Under the pieces are notes generated by a model. The model was not told the DNA's origin and did no database searches. It was given only the letters and a program-made list of their open reading frames with translations. Positions 1 to 12,000 of a DNA stretch of 60,000 nt are shown here, piece by piece. The DNA is from Polytrichum commune (Eukaryota; Streptophyta; Polytrichopsida; Polytrichales; Polytrichaceae): contig OX485806.1 in NCBI GenBank assembly GCA_950295325.1, positions 49,721,169 through 49,781,168 of the forward strand, given 5' to 3'. The position numbers and the translations under genes were made by a program. Every line of letters starts with the position of its first letter. Position 1 is the stretch's first letter.

Positions 1-235
1 GCTTAATAACTAGCATCTACTAATATTTGCTTAGCTAGTTGTTTTTACTAGCTAGCACATTTTTTCTACTTTGCTATCTTCTAGCACTACTTAGTTTCAT
101 TTTGACCTTCCTTCTTCTAGGCTAAATGCTAAATGAACTAATTTTTCCTAAATTCCCTATCAATTCTAACTTTTAATGCTAACATTCTAACTAAAAGTGA
201 TCCCGCAGAGTGGTGGACCACTCAAAGGGTTCACA
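1..235 (-). mobile_element. LTR fragment, family A (copy A0), cut by window edge
   Basis: This stretch is the reverse complement of about the first 235 bp of the long LTRs at 27367 and 44797. It ends at a TG/CA-type terminus (reading TGTGAACCC on the minus strand). The flank from 236 on shows neither a primer-binding site nor a polypurine tract, so it is probably the edge of a solo or truncated LTR. The rest lies outside the window. Confidence 0.85.
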
Positions 236-1180
236 ATGCGCTTTTAGTATTCCTTCCTGACCTTAGAATCCGTATTAATAGGTGGAACTTCCTCGGATCC
301 GTTCATAATGTTTCGGAGATCCATGGATGCCAATAATATTTTGAACTTCCACAAATTGAAATTCCATCCATTGAATTAATCAATGATTTTAACGGCTTTG
401 GTCTAAAAACACTCAAACTAACATTTTTTAACATACAATCAATGCAACCCAAATTGAAAAATAACCTCTTACATTCAAAATTTGCATTTACACCTCAAAT
501 GGGTCTTTTGGTCTCTGAAATGTTAGATTCTCTACACCTCAAAAAAGGTCTTAAGACACTCAAATCATTCAAGGAAGATATCCTTCACCTCAAATGTCCA
601 TTACATTCTCAAATAATTTAAGTTACATTTTGTACACCATAAGAGAGGTCTTTAGACACTCAAATAACTTAAATAATATATGTTTCACCTTAACTACCTT
701 ACACTCTCAAACACCTCAAATTATATTTTCTACACCTCAAGAGAGGTTTTTAGACACTCAAATCATTCAAATAAGATAATCTTCACCTCAAATGTGCTTT
801 ATATTCTCAAATAAACTTCTCGACACTCAAGCCTCTCAAACCATGCTATATTGGAGTCCAAACATATTTGAAACTTTCAAATAATGTTTTGAATGCTCAA
901 AATAGTCAAATTCATTGTTTTTGAACACCTCCAAATCTTTCATTAAGCCTTTAACGATCAAGATACTAGAATTACATGCTCTTGCATCAAATTTTGATTC
1001 AAGCAAAAACAAAATATAAACAAAAATTTACAACAACCAAATGCACCTTCGGGCACCTCCAACGCTTTGAAGCTCCAAAATGCAAGCCCTCAATATCCAC
1101 TCCGCAACCTCAAAGCAATCAAATCTTTGGGCAATCCACTTGCATGGTCGGCCCATAACCTATTGGAAATCAATAAGACT
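236..1180. repeat. AT-rich spacer with degenerate ~93-bp repeats
   Basis: No gene is recognised. Between about 545 and 830 there are diverged repeats built on phrases such as GACACTCAAAT and CACCTCAAA. Similar blocks recur about 93 and 189 bp apart (for example AGAGAGGT near 641 and 733). The short reading frames here look like chance. Confidence 0.5.
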
Positions 1181-2167
1181 AGATATGTCGCAACCCTTGC
1201 TAGCCCCCCTTGACAATCTTGCCAATTTTCAATTCTAGCAAAGGTTACGAGCACTAACCACTCGCATTCCGCCATGCTAATGGTTAGCTCCTCCTACCCC
1301 GGACCTTATAGTTCATAGGAGGGAACCAACCCTCCTGCTTTGCTTTCGGGACTCACCCCTTAATCGGTAACCCATTTCTTGGATGTGGACTTCCATCCAT
1401 GGAAGTCCAATCCTATGTTGATCATCGCGTTGCCGGAGCAACACTACAACAACCCGAACCATACTAGGCAACTATATATGGCCTCACATTGGGCCAATGC
1501 CCATGGAGGCCGTGCCGTTTGGCCTCGGGTGGGTGAGGCCACACCACCTCACCCATATAAGCCTCTAGGACTTCACGCGGGGCCCCTACCCCACCGTCAA
1601 CCAACCTCTTGTCTCTCTACCAAGAGTTGGGGCCAAGTGGACATTTTCCTTTAGCTGCTGGGCCTAGAACCCCCCAGCAGCTTCAGACCGTCATAACTTC
1701 CTTGTATGATAACTGATCATAACAACCAACCACTCCATCCTCATCTACGCTTCACGTAGATGCCGATGGACTCCTCATTTGCCCCATTTGAGAAGTCTTG
1801 AGGAAGTTATGCCTGTTTGAACCTTGGCAGTCCCGGGAATCACTCCCAGGCACTGCTGTACCAGGGCGCTGTCCCGGGACAGCGCCCCACTCAAATGGCC
1901 ATAACTCCTAGCTCACACCTCCGATTCAGGTGTTCTTGAGCTTTCTAGAATCACCACGCCATGAGCTACGCATAACTCATGGCCTTCCCCTTGTGCCTCC
2001 TAGTCTCCGTGGGTGGGAGGCGTTCCCAACGCCCGGGGCCCTCACCCACACTAGGATCACTTGGGCCCTCTCACCAACGGCGCCACAAGTCCCGGGTGTC
2101 ACTCCGGGGTCCCCCTTGTGCCCATGATGTTTCGGGCACTCCTCATGGAGAGGTGCGCGACAAGATA
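1181..2167 (-). mobile_element. Solo LTR, family C (copy C1), with 5-bp target duplication
   Basis: The LTR spans 1186-2162 (977 bp) and reads TGTCGCAACC...GCGCGACA on the plus strand. It is flanked by perfect direct repeats AGATA (1181-1185 and 2163-2167), the 5-bp duplication typical of Ty3/Copia integration. No internal region is present, so it is a solo LTR left by recombination. Homologous copies lie at 24070-24597, 40722-41716 and 41797-41992. I assign the minus strand because copy C2 has a purine tract directly before the end that starts TGTCGCGCACC. A perfect 24-bp palindrome lies inside at 1864-1887. Short reading frames within are LTR sequence, not genes. Confidence 0.93.
1864..1887. 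repeat. Perfect 24-bp GC-rich palindrome in LTR C1
   Basis: The half-site GGGCGCTGTCCC is followed at once by its exact reverse complement. The same palindrome is perfect in copy C3 (40996-41019) and has two changes in copy C2. Confidence 0.9.
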
Positions 2168-5100
2168 TGAGATTGCATAAGCATATACATATACACAAAG
2201 GCAGATGATCTCATGTTTTTTTTGTTTTGTTTTGTGTTGTTATTTTCTTTTATTTGGTTCATACAAACAATATGGAATAATTTTTATTCCTCTTTGGATT
2301 AACATTGTGGCCTTATTCTAACCATATAATTTCTCATACTATCTACAAGTCCCTTATCCCATTAAGAAGGGTTTGCTCATTATTTTGAGCAGTGGGTCAT
2401 TCCACATCTGTACAATGAGCTGCAGGTGGAGTTGTCGATGCACATCTAAATGAAAGTTAATAATCTAAATAAAAGATTCTAACAATGTTTTCTTTGTTTA
2501 CCACCGATCAAAATTTAAATACAAACTCCACAACACATACCACATGTGGAAAGGTTGCAATGACGGCCCCATTGTGCATGGTTACAATAATTCATGGGAA
2601 TGAATTTCTATGTACTTTAACATGAAGACTGCAACCTTAGTGAGACTCTTGGAGGATAATATTGAGACTAGACAAATGCTCATGATTAGTAACCATGTAG
2701 GTTTGGATGCGGAGGATAAACTTATGCTAGAGATCTACAAGTTGTAAAAGATGAAAAAACTCCCACCATGCAACAGGCTAAGAAAAGACCTAAGGCTAAA
2801 TGTGGAATGTGGAGAATCAACAACCTTAAACTCAGCATAGAACTTGTGAAAGTATTGACAATGTGGATTGTGAAGCATCTTCTTGGAAAGGGAAAATGAA
2901 ATCAAAAGATTGGTGCAAAAGGGTTACAATGTTGACTCATCAGGCGGCAACAAGAATTGCCAAATTAAGGAGGCGTCTACAAATAATGAGAAAAATGCCA
3001 AGGTCCCACCAAAAAAAAAACATCAAAAGTGAAGGGTTATTGTGCTACACCATTCTAAACCATCTGTGAAATATTGCATAACCCAAAAACATGTTGTGGT
3101 TTGTTACAACTTTGTGTTTTATATTTCTTGCATATTTTAGTATTTGTTGTGTAGCACAACAACATTGCATTTTGGTTCTTAGAAGATTGACTATTTCCTC
3201 CATAAATTGATGTACATTTCACTACAGTTTTGTAACTACAACAGAATAGACATGATAACCAAGTGTAGACCTTTTTGGTTATGATAATAAACATTGCAAT
3301 CATGATTTGGCTAACCTTATGGCCATGTGTTCATGAAAAATTGAGATGTATTTCTTAAGTGACTATTGTGCATGTCCATGGGTATATTTTTCATGGATAC
3401 TCCAACTATCACCGAGTACCACAATGAGCTCACTTAGAACTGGCTAGGTTTCATCACAGTTGTAGCTTGGCTGAAATATCATGAGCTCAAAAATTACTAC
3501 GCGGTGTTCATTTCTAGAGGCTTTGGGGAATTTAAACATGTACATAGTTGGGTTCCAAAAAACAAAATTTTTATTGAGTTTGGTACTAAGATCTTCCACA
3601 ATATTGGGTTGAGTTGCCAATACATTATTGTGCCATATTTGGACCAAGGCCTAGAATTCCATTTATATGGTCAAGGATAATGTTACAATCCACCGCAATT
3701 ATGTAGCCAAGATGCATAGGATAAAATTGTAGGAGGAAAACTTCCACAAGTTGGTGCAGGGCATGTGGGCAAAGTTTTGAGGGATGAACATATTGGAGAA
3801 AGAGCATTGGACTTTGTCTATGTACCAATATTCCATGTTGCAAGACCTTTGTGCTATAATGGATGGGAATGTGGTTACATTGTCATTGTCAGCCTCAATG
3901 GTTACTTCAATATATGTGTGTGGTCCATTCCAACCATAAATATGCAGTTTGTAAAATTTTCAATCCTAATTACAAGCTAAAATCACAAGAATGCACTAAA
4001 AACACTAAAAAACCATGCTATGTAACTTGTGGAAAATGAGTGGCAATCATACACGACCTATGCAATGCAAGTGGCTTTGATATTTGTGTTTTTCAATAAA
4101 TTGACTATAACCAAATGTAAACATGATTATGATTTTTTTGTATATTCTTTGGCTTTGGATTTTGGACGAGTCTCTTGGACTTAACGATGTTGGGATTAAA
4201 GACGTTGTAGCTATGAATGTAAAACCCACCTAGCAATCATGGCTTGAATAAAAAATAGTGGAGGGTAGCAATAGAGATGAAATGGAGGTCATACAATAAC
4301 TAATAGCAAGACTTTTGTATTATGCAAACCTGACAGGTTATTTGACAACGCAAAGGTGTGGGTTTGAGAAATAATTTGCCACTGCTCCACGTATTTGACA
4401 CCCTTGAGAAATACATGGTAGTAATATACAAAAAACACATACAATCCACAAAATGTGAGGCTCATGAGGAGGCCTGCTAAGCCTAAAATTAGAGTGTTTT
4501 TTAAGGTAGGAACGGGGGTTTGGGCTCATGTCATGGACATATTGGGTAGAGGTGTTACCTACAAAAGAAATTTTTTGTCATAAATATGATAGGATGAATA
4601 TACGTGTTAGGATGTGTACATAATTCCTATAACTAGGGAGTATCAAGTGTATATTTTGTAAGATACAATGTCTCTTCATGGACTCTATGTAACCTACAAA
4701 TTTTTAATGAAATCATTTTGATAGAATCACTTAGGTTATATGTAACCATTTAAAGAAATCTAGTATTGTATCCATACACATCACCAACATTTAGAATCCT
4801 TAATTGGATCTTATTAACAAAGACAAAATTGTAACCACATTATGGAACATGATATATGGACCATACTTAGAAATTTAATGTTTTGAATTATAATGTACAA
4901 TGATAACAAACCACATCGTAGCATAAAAATTGTTGTAATCACAATGGTCTCACTAGAATTGGTTTGCCTATAATAATGACGTCCAAATCAAGAACAAACT
5001 TGATTATAGACAAGGTGGTTACAACAAGCATGTAGACCGAAGAACAAAAAATGTGAAACATGATGACTACCCCATACCCAAGGGTCGCAAAGCTTACAAT

Positions 5101-5562
5101 TTAGGTGGTGGGCGCAATCAAGGTGGGATGCATTACTTGTCTTGAATTTTCAATTGTGGCTAAACTATCCCATCATTATTCTCGTCACCAACACGGAACT
5201 AACACCCCATACTTTGTGGTTTGGAATTAATCATTATTCCCAAAAACATGTTATTATTTTATAACCATTATGTAGGGCAAATTATAATGTAACAATTTTT
5301 TTTGTGTGCGATGATCTACATTGGCTACATCTATTTCTTTGAATCTAATTGTAATGGACTAATTGGAAAATGTATTATTCAGGATGGGGGGAAATCATAG
5401 GGTTGAATGTCAAAGACTAAAGATGTGGATGAATGGGAAGTCAGTGGATGAGAATTTGGATGACTATCGTATATATAAAATAAAATGAAAGTCATCTACG
5501 CATATAGATGAGGAGACTTTAGTCCATATATACCTGAGACTTCCAAAAAAATCTCATAGATA

Positions 5563-5596
<34 letters not shown>

Positions 5597-6149
5597 CTCA
5601 AAGGAAGGAAAACACATGTTATGCTTTGTATGTGTCTCCACGTTGTAAAGTGAGCATTAAGTCAATAAATAATTGTTTATGAATTGTTTAACAAGGTACA
5701 TTACAATTTGGTATGAGATTGTTGTGTTTTGTTGAATTGCATTGTGTTGCATTATGCTCATGGTTTATAGTGTTTTGTGATTTTTTTAGCACAATGATTC
5801 CATTCAGTAGTGCTCCTCTTGAATAAAATCAAAGCAATGGGGCTTCCAACCCTGAGCCATTATCTATCAATTCTTGATGCAATCTCCCCAGCCGTTGTCA
5901 TGGCTATGAAGAAACATACATACAATTTTGATAAGAGAAAAAATAAATTGGACCTCCTTCATGTCATATTTGTCTTTCTTCCTCTATCCACGTATCGCAT
6001 ATTTTTTAGATAGGCAAAAATCATCCTAGATTGGAGGAGAACAAACAGATGAAGGTAAAGAGGGGGGAAAAATTAATGAAAGACAAAAAATTGAAGGACA
6101 TGAAGAAGAAAAAAATACAAAGGTAAAAAAAATCTCTTACACAACATCC
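2168..6149. other. Unassigned AT-rich region
   Basis: No coding region is convincing. Frames are short, and neither strand shows a transposase or polymerase motif. A lysine-rich stretch near 2863-3060 and the segment 3700-3980 could be decayed transposon coding sequence, but I cannot assign a family. It also contains an (AT)n microsatellite at about 5565-5593. Confidence 0.5.
5565..5593. repeat. (AT)n microsatellite
   Basis: An uninterrupted run of alternating A and T of about 28 bp. Confidence 0.9.
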
Positions 6150-7010
6150 TTAAAAGCATGCAACCACCAACTTTATATGATGGAGTTAATCTTGAACTTG
6201 AGGCAATTCTACCATTTCTAGGAATAGTGGAAAACTTGTTCGAGGAAGACATTTCAAAGGAAACAAAAATGAGGGCAATTTTTTTTTGCTGAAAGAATGA
6301 GCCCATCTTTGGTGGACTCGTATTAACACTTACAAGAAGGATGCTGACAAGGGTCTTGTGAAAAAATGGTCTAAGTTGAAGAAATTGTTTTTAGAATATT
6401 TATTATCATGTGATCATATCCAAAATATGAAAAACATATGAAAGAATTTAAACATGGGACATTGTTAGTCTGTGAGTACAAAAATAAGTTCGACAAGTTA
6501 GTAAAATATTTTTTAGATTTGTCTCACAAACAGAAACAAATCTTCTTTGTTATGGATTTTCAAAGTTCAATTGAAGATGACATGAACATTTTGAAGCCTT
6601 ATACGCTTGGAAAACATACAACATGGCCTTAAGGTTTGAGACTAAGAATGTCGGGCTTGCTAGAGAGAATAATTTTTCATTTGATCATAGTTGTGGAAAA
6701 AAGATTGGGAAGTAAAAGAGATTTCAAAGTATCTACATTTGGAAGGACAAAGCAATGCCCAACTAAGAAACAAACTCACCTACAAAGACCAATCAAAACA
6801 CCAAAAGAAAAGGTTTTGCTACAACTGTCATGAGCCAAGACATGTGGGTGTAGATTGTTTGCGACCATTGGAGAAAACTTCCAAAGCAGTCTGCAACGTT
6901 GGCGGTGAAGGTTAAAACACCAATAATGTCCAATGGTAAAGAGAAAGTACATATGTCTGCTATAGTTTGTGATGAGCAAACCTACCGTGTTTTAGGTTCA
7001 AGGGTCCATT
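6150..7010 (+). pseudogene. Ty3-type gag remnant with CCHC zinc knuckle
   Basis: Decayed nucleocapsid-side gag of an LTR retrotransposon. Near 6150-6310 a frame with PPTLYDG-like and EED/ETKMR-like residues resembles the start of plant Ty3 gag capsid regions. 6438-6632 (KEFKHG...VCEYKNKFDKLVKYF) fits the capsid core, where family members have a VxEYxxxF motif. At 6818-6862 there is a clean CCHC knuckle (C-x2-C-x4-H-x4-C, CYNCHEPRHVGVDC). Downstream, near 6920-7010, a KVHMSAIVCDEQTYRVLGS-like frame looks like the lead-in to the protease. Frames shift several times and no RT or integrase follows, so this is a truncated fossil. The Ty3 assignment is by general resemblance; the zinc knuckle is certain. 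Confidence 0.7.
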
Positions 7011-7058
7011 GGTAATCAATTAACGTTTACAACAAAACACATCTTTTATTCCAACACC

Positions 7059-7253
7059 CACTTCACTACATGTTTTTTACTACTATAAACAGTGATTGGA
7101 GGAATTATAGAAATCCACCTTTACTCATTTCATGTCCGGATTAACTTTGCGGAGTCATGGTAGTGAAGTGGGACAACAATTTAGTTGGAAACGCACTTGT
7201 AAACGTGTTTGGGAACATCTAATAGAACGTGCATGACTGTGGGTAGTGAAGTG
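7059..7253. repeat. Three 11-bp repeats, one inverted against two
   Basis: CACTTCACTAC occurs at 7059-7069, and its reverse complement at 7160-7170 and 7243-7253. They lie just beyond the 3' end of the TNP2 gene. CACTA elements often have short subterminal repeats of about this size in both orientations, so these may mark the nearby element end. I did not find matching termini. Confidence 0.5.
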
Positions 7254-8296
7254 GTCAATTTGGATTTTTGTCAAGTTAAAGTGTCATATGTTTTAGGGGT
7301 TTAGACCGAGTACTCACAAAAAATGACCCATCTTTTTTTTGAATTCATAATGAAATGTACATATTTATTCACAACAAGGCATTTCTATACACCCAACATA
7401 TTCTAATTTAATCTATTTGAGCATTTTCATCTTCTCCAATTCCAAATTCATCCCCATCTTCATAAGAGGGTTCATGCTCATTTGTGTTCAAAGCTACAAC
7501 CACTTCATCGTTGCTTAAAACCACAGTCTCATCCAATATTGGATCAGTTGGTGTTGCATCATTCTCTAAAGATGTTGGTTCTAATCCACAATGCTCTTCA
7601 ACATTGCCTAGAGATAGGCATCCTATGTTCGGTATAAAGTCTTTGCTAAAAACAACTTTTGCTCCCCTTGGCTTTTTTTGTAGAACCACCTTCCATCCAT
7701 GATTGTTCAAATCATCCGCAAAGAAAACTTGTTAAACATGGAGTGGAAATGCAAAAGATTTGGCTGATAATGGTACCAATCTATCAAAATTCACTAGGCT
7801 AAACCCATAATCATCTCACTTCATAGTGGCATTGTACCCAACCATGTTTGCCATCACCCAATTACAATACAACACAACCAATTCATATCAACCATAGTCC
7901 ACGGCCAATATTTCCTCCATCCATCCCACATACTCCAAGTTTGTTGCCTTCAAGTTCTTGGCATGTACACTTGACCGATAATTTTGGAAGAAGGTGGCGG
8001 CCACGCCAGACTCGACTGTTGTCAATGTCCCTTCTGCACTATGCACACGGATATAGTTTCCAAAAGCATACATGGATCGGTAAGATGTTGCTTGGCTAGA
8101 GGGTGGAAGAGACAAGACCAACACATCTTCATCAATTTCCTATCCCGTTGTTTTGGCAAGTGAAACCTTTGACTTGAACCAATTGTGGAAATGCTCATCT
8201 TGGAGATTTTTGGGATAAACAATTTTGTCATTTTCTTTTTTCCTTCGATATTCCTCACGATCCAATTTGCGTTGTGTCATACTTACGGTGTGGTGC

Positions 8297-8514
8297 CTGT
8301 AAAATAACACAATTTTGTGATGCCTTCATGTTTGTAAAATAAATAATCTCTAAGCATACATAAGTGGCATGTATTGGTGATACATGAATTTTTTTTCATC
8401 ACAGACCAAATTCAATTCCAATTTGCATGACATAAAGTATGGTTTCATTCTTTGGGTGTGAACACTCTTTTCACAAATATCAAAATATTGTGCATTAGTG
8501 ATGAAATAACTTAC
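8297..8514 (-). other. Intron in the TNP2 gene
   Basis: On the minus strand a GTAAG donor (from 8514) follows the DUF4218-like part, and a TTTTACAG acceptor ends at 8297. The next exon resumes with the C-terminal frame (RKLDREEYRRKK). Inferred from splice motifs and the gap in protein similarity. Confidence 0.7.
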
Positions 8515-9399
8515 TCTCTCCACAATTCCAAAGGAGCCACATTATTCACCATAAATTCATGTATCCAATTGCGTATCTTGATGTTAGTATCCTTGGTCGC
8601 CCAACACCTTCCAGTATTTCGTCGTTCATTGTAGGATCTTTTTTATTATCCCATACCTTGCAATTTGTAATGGTATATGTTTGTATGTACTCCGTGCAAA
8701 AGCCAAGTGTTTCATCTATGACATATCCTTCGGCCATACTAGCTTCGGATCTTGCGTGATTTCGAACATAGCCCTTCAATGTCTTCAAGTACATTTACAT
8801 AGGATACATCCAACAGGCATGTACAGGCCCACAAATATCTAATTTTTCAACCAAATGCACCAAAAGGTGCGTCATGACATCAAAAAATGCCGGTGGGAAC
8901 TTTTTTTCGAGCATGCACAAGGTGATGGCCGTATCCTTTCTTAATTCACTCATTTCCAATGGATTAATGGTTTTAGCGAATAAACGTTTGAATATGCGGC
9001 TTAGTCATATTATATATATACGCACATTTTTTTTCATGATTGTGCTTACACAAAGGGGCAAAACTTGTTGTATAAGGACATGGTAATTGTGGGTTTCAAT
9101 CCTTTCAGGCTCCCATCCACGTAATTTTGGCCAGCATAGTGAGTTGGATTTTTCAATTGCCGCACAACATCCATGAATACCTCCTTCTCTTTCTTTGTGA
9201 GCACATATGAAGCTTGTGGCAAAGTCATGCTTCTTGGTTTTCTCCCCGGTATGGGCCACAAATGCAGCCGTATGTTGGCTTCCTTTAAGTCCATGCGAAC
9301 CTTGAGTGTATCGTTCTCCCCAAATAGGGTTTTCATGAGATAGTCTGTTATGTTTTTCTCGCAGTGCATTACATCCAACGTATTACGTATAAGAAGGCC

Positions 9400-9758
9400 C
9401 TGTCGGTCCACATAATATCATGGTAAGTATATTGCCTACCAAATACCATATAAGAAAATTTTGCAAAGTGTTACAACAATTGTTATCCGATATGACCATA
9501 CCATTACTTATATAAAAATTGGAGTATTAACATGATTACAACTACATGTGTTCAATTACTTCCTAAAGTCATGATCAATTATCTCCAACAGTCATGTTCA
9601 TTTACTTCTAATAGACATGCATTACTTCTCATAGTCCTGGTCGACTTTTACTTTCACAGTAATACAATCAAATTGAACCCTTCGTAACATTATGATGTTC
9701 AAGTAGGGCCCATAAGACGAGGTCAACAGTACCGGGAATATGAGTGGCCAGGGTGTAC
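9400..9758 (-). other. Probable intron in the TNP2 gene
   Basis: A donor GGAAG/GTACAC at 9758 and an acceptor ACCGACAG at 9400 bracket a non-coding gap. It lies between the ALPYWK motif and the LDVMHCEKN motif, which are neighbours in TNP2 proteins. Confidence 0.6.
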
Positions 9759-11412
9759 CTTCCAATATGGTAATGCAAAGAGTGCGTTCTTCCTCTTCAC
9801 TCCATGCTCGTGGATTGGATCCAGTTTGTCTCCTTCTTTATTTCTGGTCGACCTTGCCAACCAATCTTCTTTTTGTTTCGCAAACTGCAAAATATCGTGT
9901 GGAAACAATACCCGCGGGGGACCTCGGCGGTCCTCTTCTCCATCAAAGCTACTTTTTAATCGTATGTACGGATGGTGCATTGCCAAGTAACGACAATGAC
10001 TGAGATAAACGTTTTTCCCCAAAGACTTGGACCTCCTCATTGACACATGTGGCCCACATGGGGGACAACCCCTGTACCCCTTCGTAACTTGCCCAGCAAG
10101 CAACCCATAGGCCGGAAAGCCATGAATGCTCCACATAAGAATCGCTTGAAGCTTGAAATTTGGGTTTGTGTTGTGATTACTCTCCATACTTGAGTGCGTT
10201 TTCTCCAATACTGATCCATCAATTGCCTTCACCCTTTTCCACAACCTTTGTAGCTCCTTTATGAGTGGTGCTAAGTACACATGTATATTTTCCTCTTTCA
10301 CACTGTTTTTGCCGGGAATGATTAGGGTTAGCATCACAAAAAACCGCTTTGTAACTAACCATGGTGGCAAATTGTAGTTTAGCAATACTACTGGCCAGGT
10401 TGAATGTCTTAAAGATTGGTTAGAAAGGGATTGACACCATCCAATGCTAGTGCCAGACGTAGGTTCTTTGGCTCCTTCGTAAAGTCCGGCCACCTTGCGT
10501 CCACGTGTTTCCATGCCTTTGAATCCACAATCGATCTTACTTTGTTGTCCTTGTTTTTCCCCTCGACATGCCACGTCATAAGCTCAGCCAACCGTTTGCA
10601 ACGGTACATTCAGAGCAACCGAGGTATAAGAGGAAAATGTCGCAACACTTTCACTAGAATGCTATCAGAATTGGGAACATACCGGGATTCTTTGCATTGG
10701 GGATACTCTTTTGCGTCCTTGAGTTCATTCCTAAACAAGTAGTGGCCATTCTTGCACGCATGAATAGTGTTGTAGCTCAGACCCAACTTCCTCATCAATT
10801 TCTTGGCCTCGTAATGTGATGGAAGGCAAGTGTTTTCCTTGGGGAGTAGATCATGTTTCAGTAGTTTCAACAACTCGTCGACACATGCATTTGGTACTCC
10901 AAAAATAGTGCATATATTAAGGAGCATGAGGGTTGCTTGCAAGCGGTTGGTGGGGTTGTCCTTGAAGAGCGGAACACTAGCTTCTTTCAATAATGCCTCC
11001 ATACTCTCGGCATTCTCATCATTATCTTCTTCACGTACACGTGGTTCTAGATTGGCCATTTCGTCCTCATCTTCTTGTTTTCCATGGACTTCTTCTTCCA
11101 TTTCCTCATTGTTTGGTGTGGTGTTTGCGCATCTAGGCAAACCATCATACTTCTTGAAACACACATTGACCATCCGAACTACCTCCATTTCCTAATTGCT
11201 ATCCTGCACCGTTTCTGTATTTGTTTCTGGTAATATGTTCCCGTATCATTATTTGCTTCTACCATCATGTAGCACCTTTCTTGTGTCGCCATACATATGT
11301 CATTTTGTACACTGTAAATGTCGTTATTCCCCTCCTGTATGTACATCAGGATTAAGAAAACAATACATTTGCTCTTAATAACTTTGTATATTTACGAGGA
11401 ATCCAGGGGGTT

Positions 11413-12000
11413 AAATTTTTTTCACATGTTCTCTTCTGGCCCTTTCAACTGTATTCAATTGTTGTTCACTATGTCAAGTAATGCAAATTGCTACATCAAG
11501 TAAAGTTGTCCAATACAACCTGCCTTATGGTTTTCTTCGCGATATAATATCCTAGTGCAAGACATAGTTTGTAGTGACGAAGATGTTTTCGTATGGTTGC
11601 TCTTGACAATACCTTTCCCCCTGTGCACATACTACAAGGGCATCGATACTTTACCAGTATTCTTTTGTCTTTTTTTTTTCCTCCAAATTCCATAGCTCCA
11701 AGTCCAACATTGCGCGCCTTGATGATCCATCCATTTTGAATCTATATTAAAGCAAATGAAATCTCGTTACTCCAAATGTGAGCTTCAATTATGTGATCAT
11801 GAATGTTGGCACAGTTACAAAATCACATTCCTAACAACATTTGAAGCCCTACATTTGTTGTAAATAGTCCAAAGAATTTCTACTGTGCGTTCCTTTACCT
11901 TAAAGTGGACAACTTTACTTGACGTAGTAATTTTTATTACTTGACATAGTGAACAAGAATTGAATGCAGTTGAAAGGGCCAGAAATCAACATGTGAATAA
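11413..12000. repeat. ~100-bp inverted repeat around the TNP2 first domain
   Basis: The arm at 11413-11512 is matched in reverse complement at about 11903-12000, with roughly nine in ten bases alike (shared words TTGACATAGTGAACAA and AGTTGAAAGGGCCAGAA). The spacer of about 390 bp holds the transposase-associated domain frame. Homology stops sharply at both outer ends. Confidence 0.85.

Larger units (their letters stand above)
7408..11693 (-). pseudogene. CACTA (En/Spm) TNP2-type transposase, decayed, with introns
   Basis: This is the transposase of a CACTA DNA transposon, which in intact form binds and cuts the element ends. In coding order (minus strand): a transposase-associated domain with cysteines (RCPCSMC) at 11496-11693; the TNP2 N-terminal part at 10610-11188 (LSYNTIHACKNGHYLF, VLRHFPLIPRLL); the TNP2 core at 9759-10609 (TLIIPGKNS, ILMWSIHGFPAYGLLAGQ, CPPCGPH); then LDVMHCEKN at about 9370 and HVLIQQVLPL near 9090. 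A DUF4218-like part follows at 8546-8794 (YLKTLKGYVRN, EGYVIDETLGFCTEY), then a C-terminal part at 7408-8296. Breaks include TGA at 10610-10612, a frameshift near 10420, a frameshift near 9100, and TGA at 7816-7818. Order and motifs match the plant TNP2 family; activity is excluded. Confidence 0.92.

Noticed and set aside
1550-1570. CCCATATAAGCC as a TATA box fixing family-C orientation to plus at C1
   Set aside because: The polypurine tract at 24598-24616 supports the opposite orientation and is the stronger evidence; the TATA-like word may be chance.
9723-10003. Plus-strand frames opposite the TNP2 gene
   Set aside because: They are antisense to clear TNP2 core motifs.
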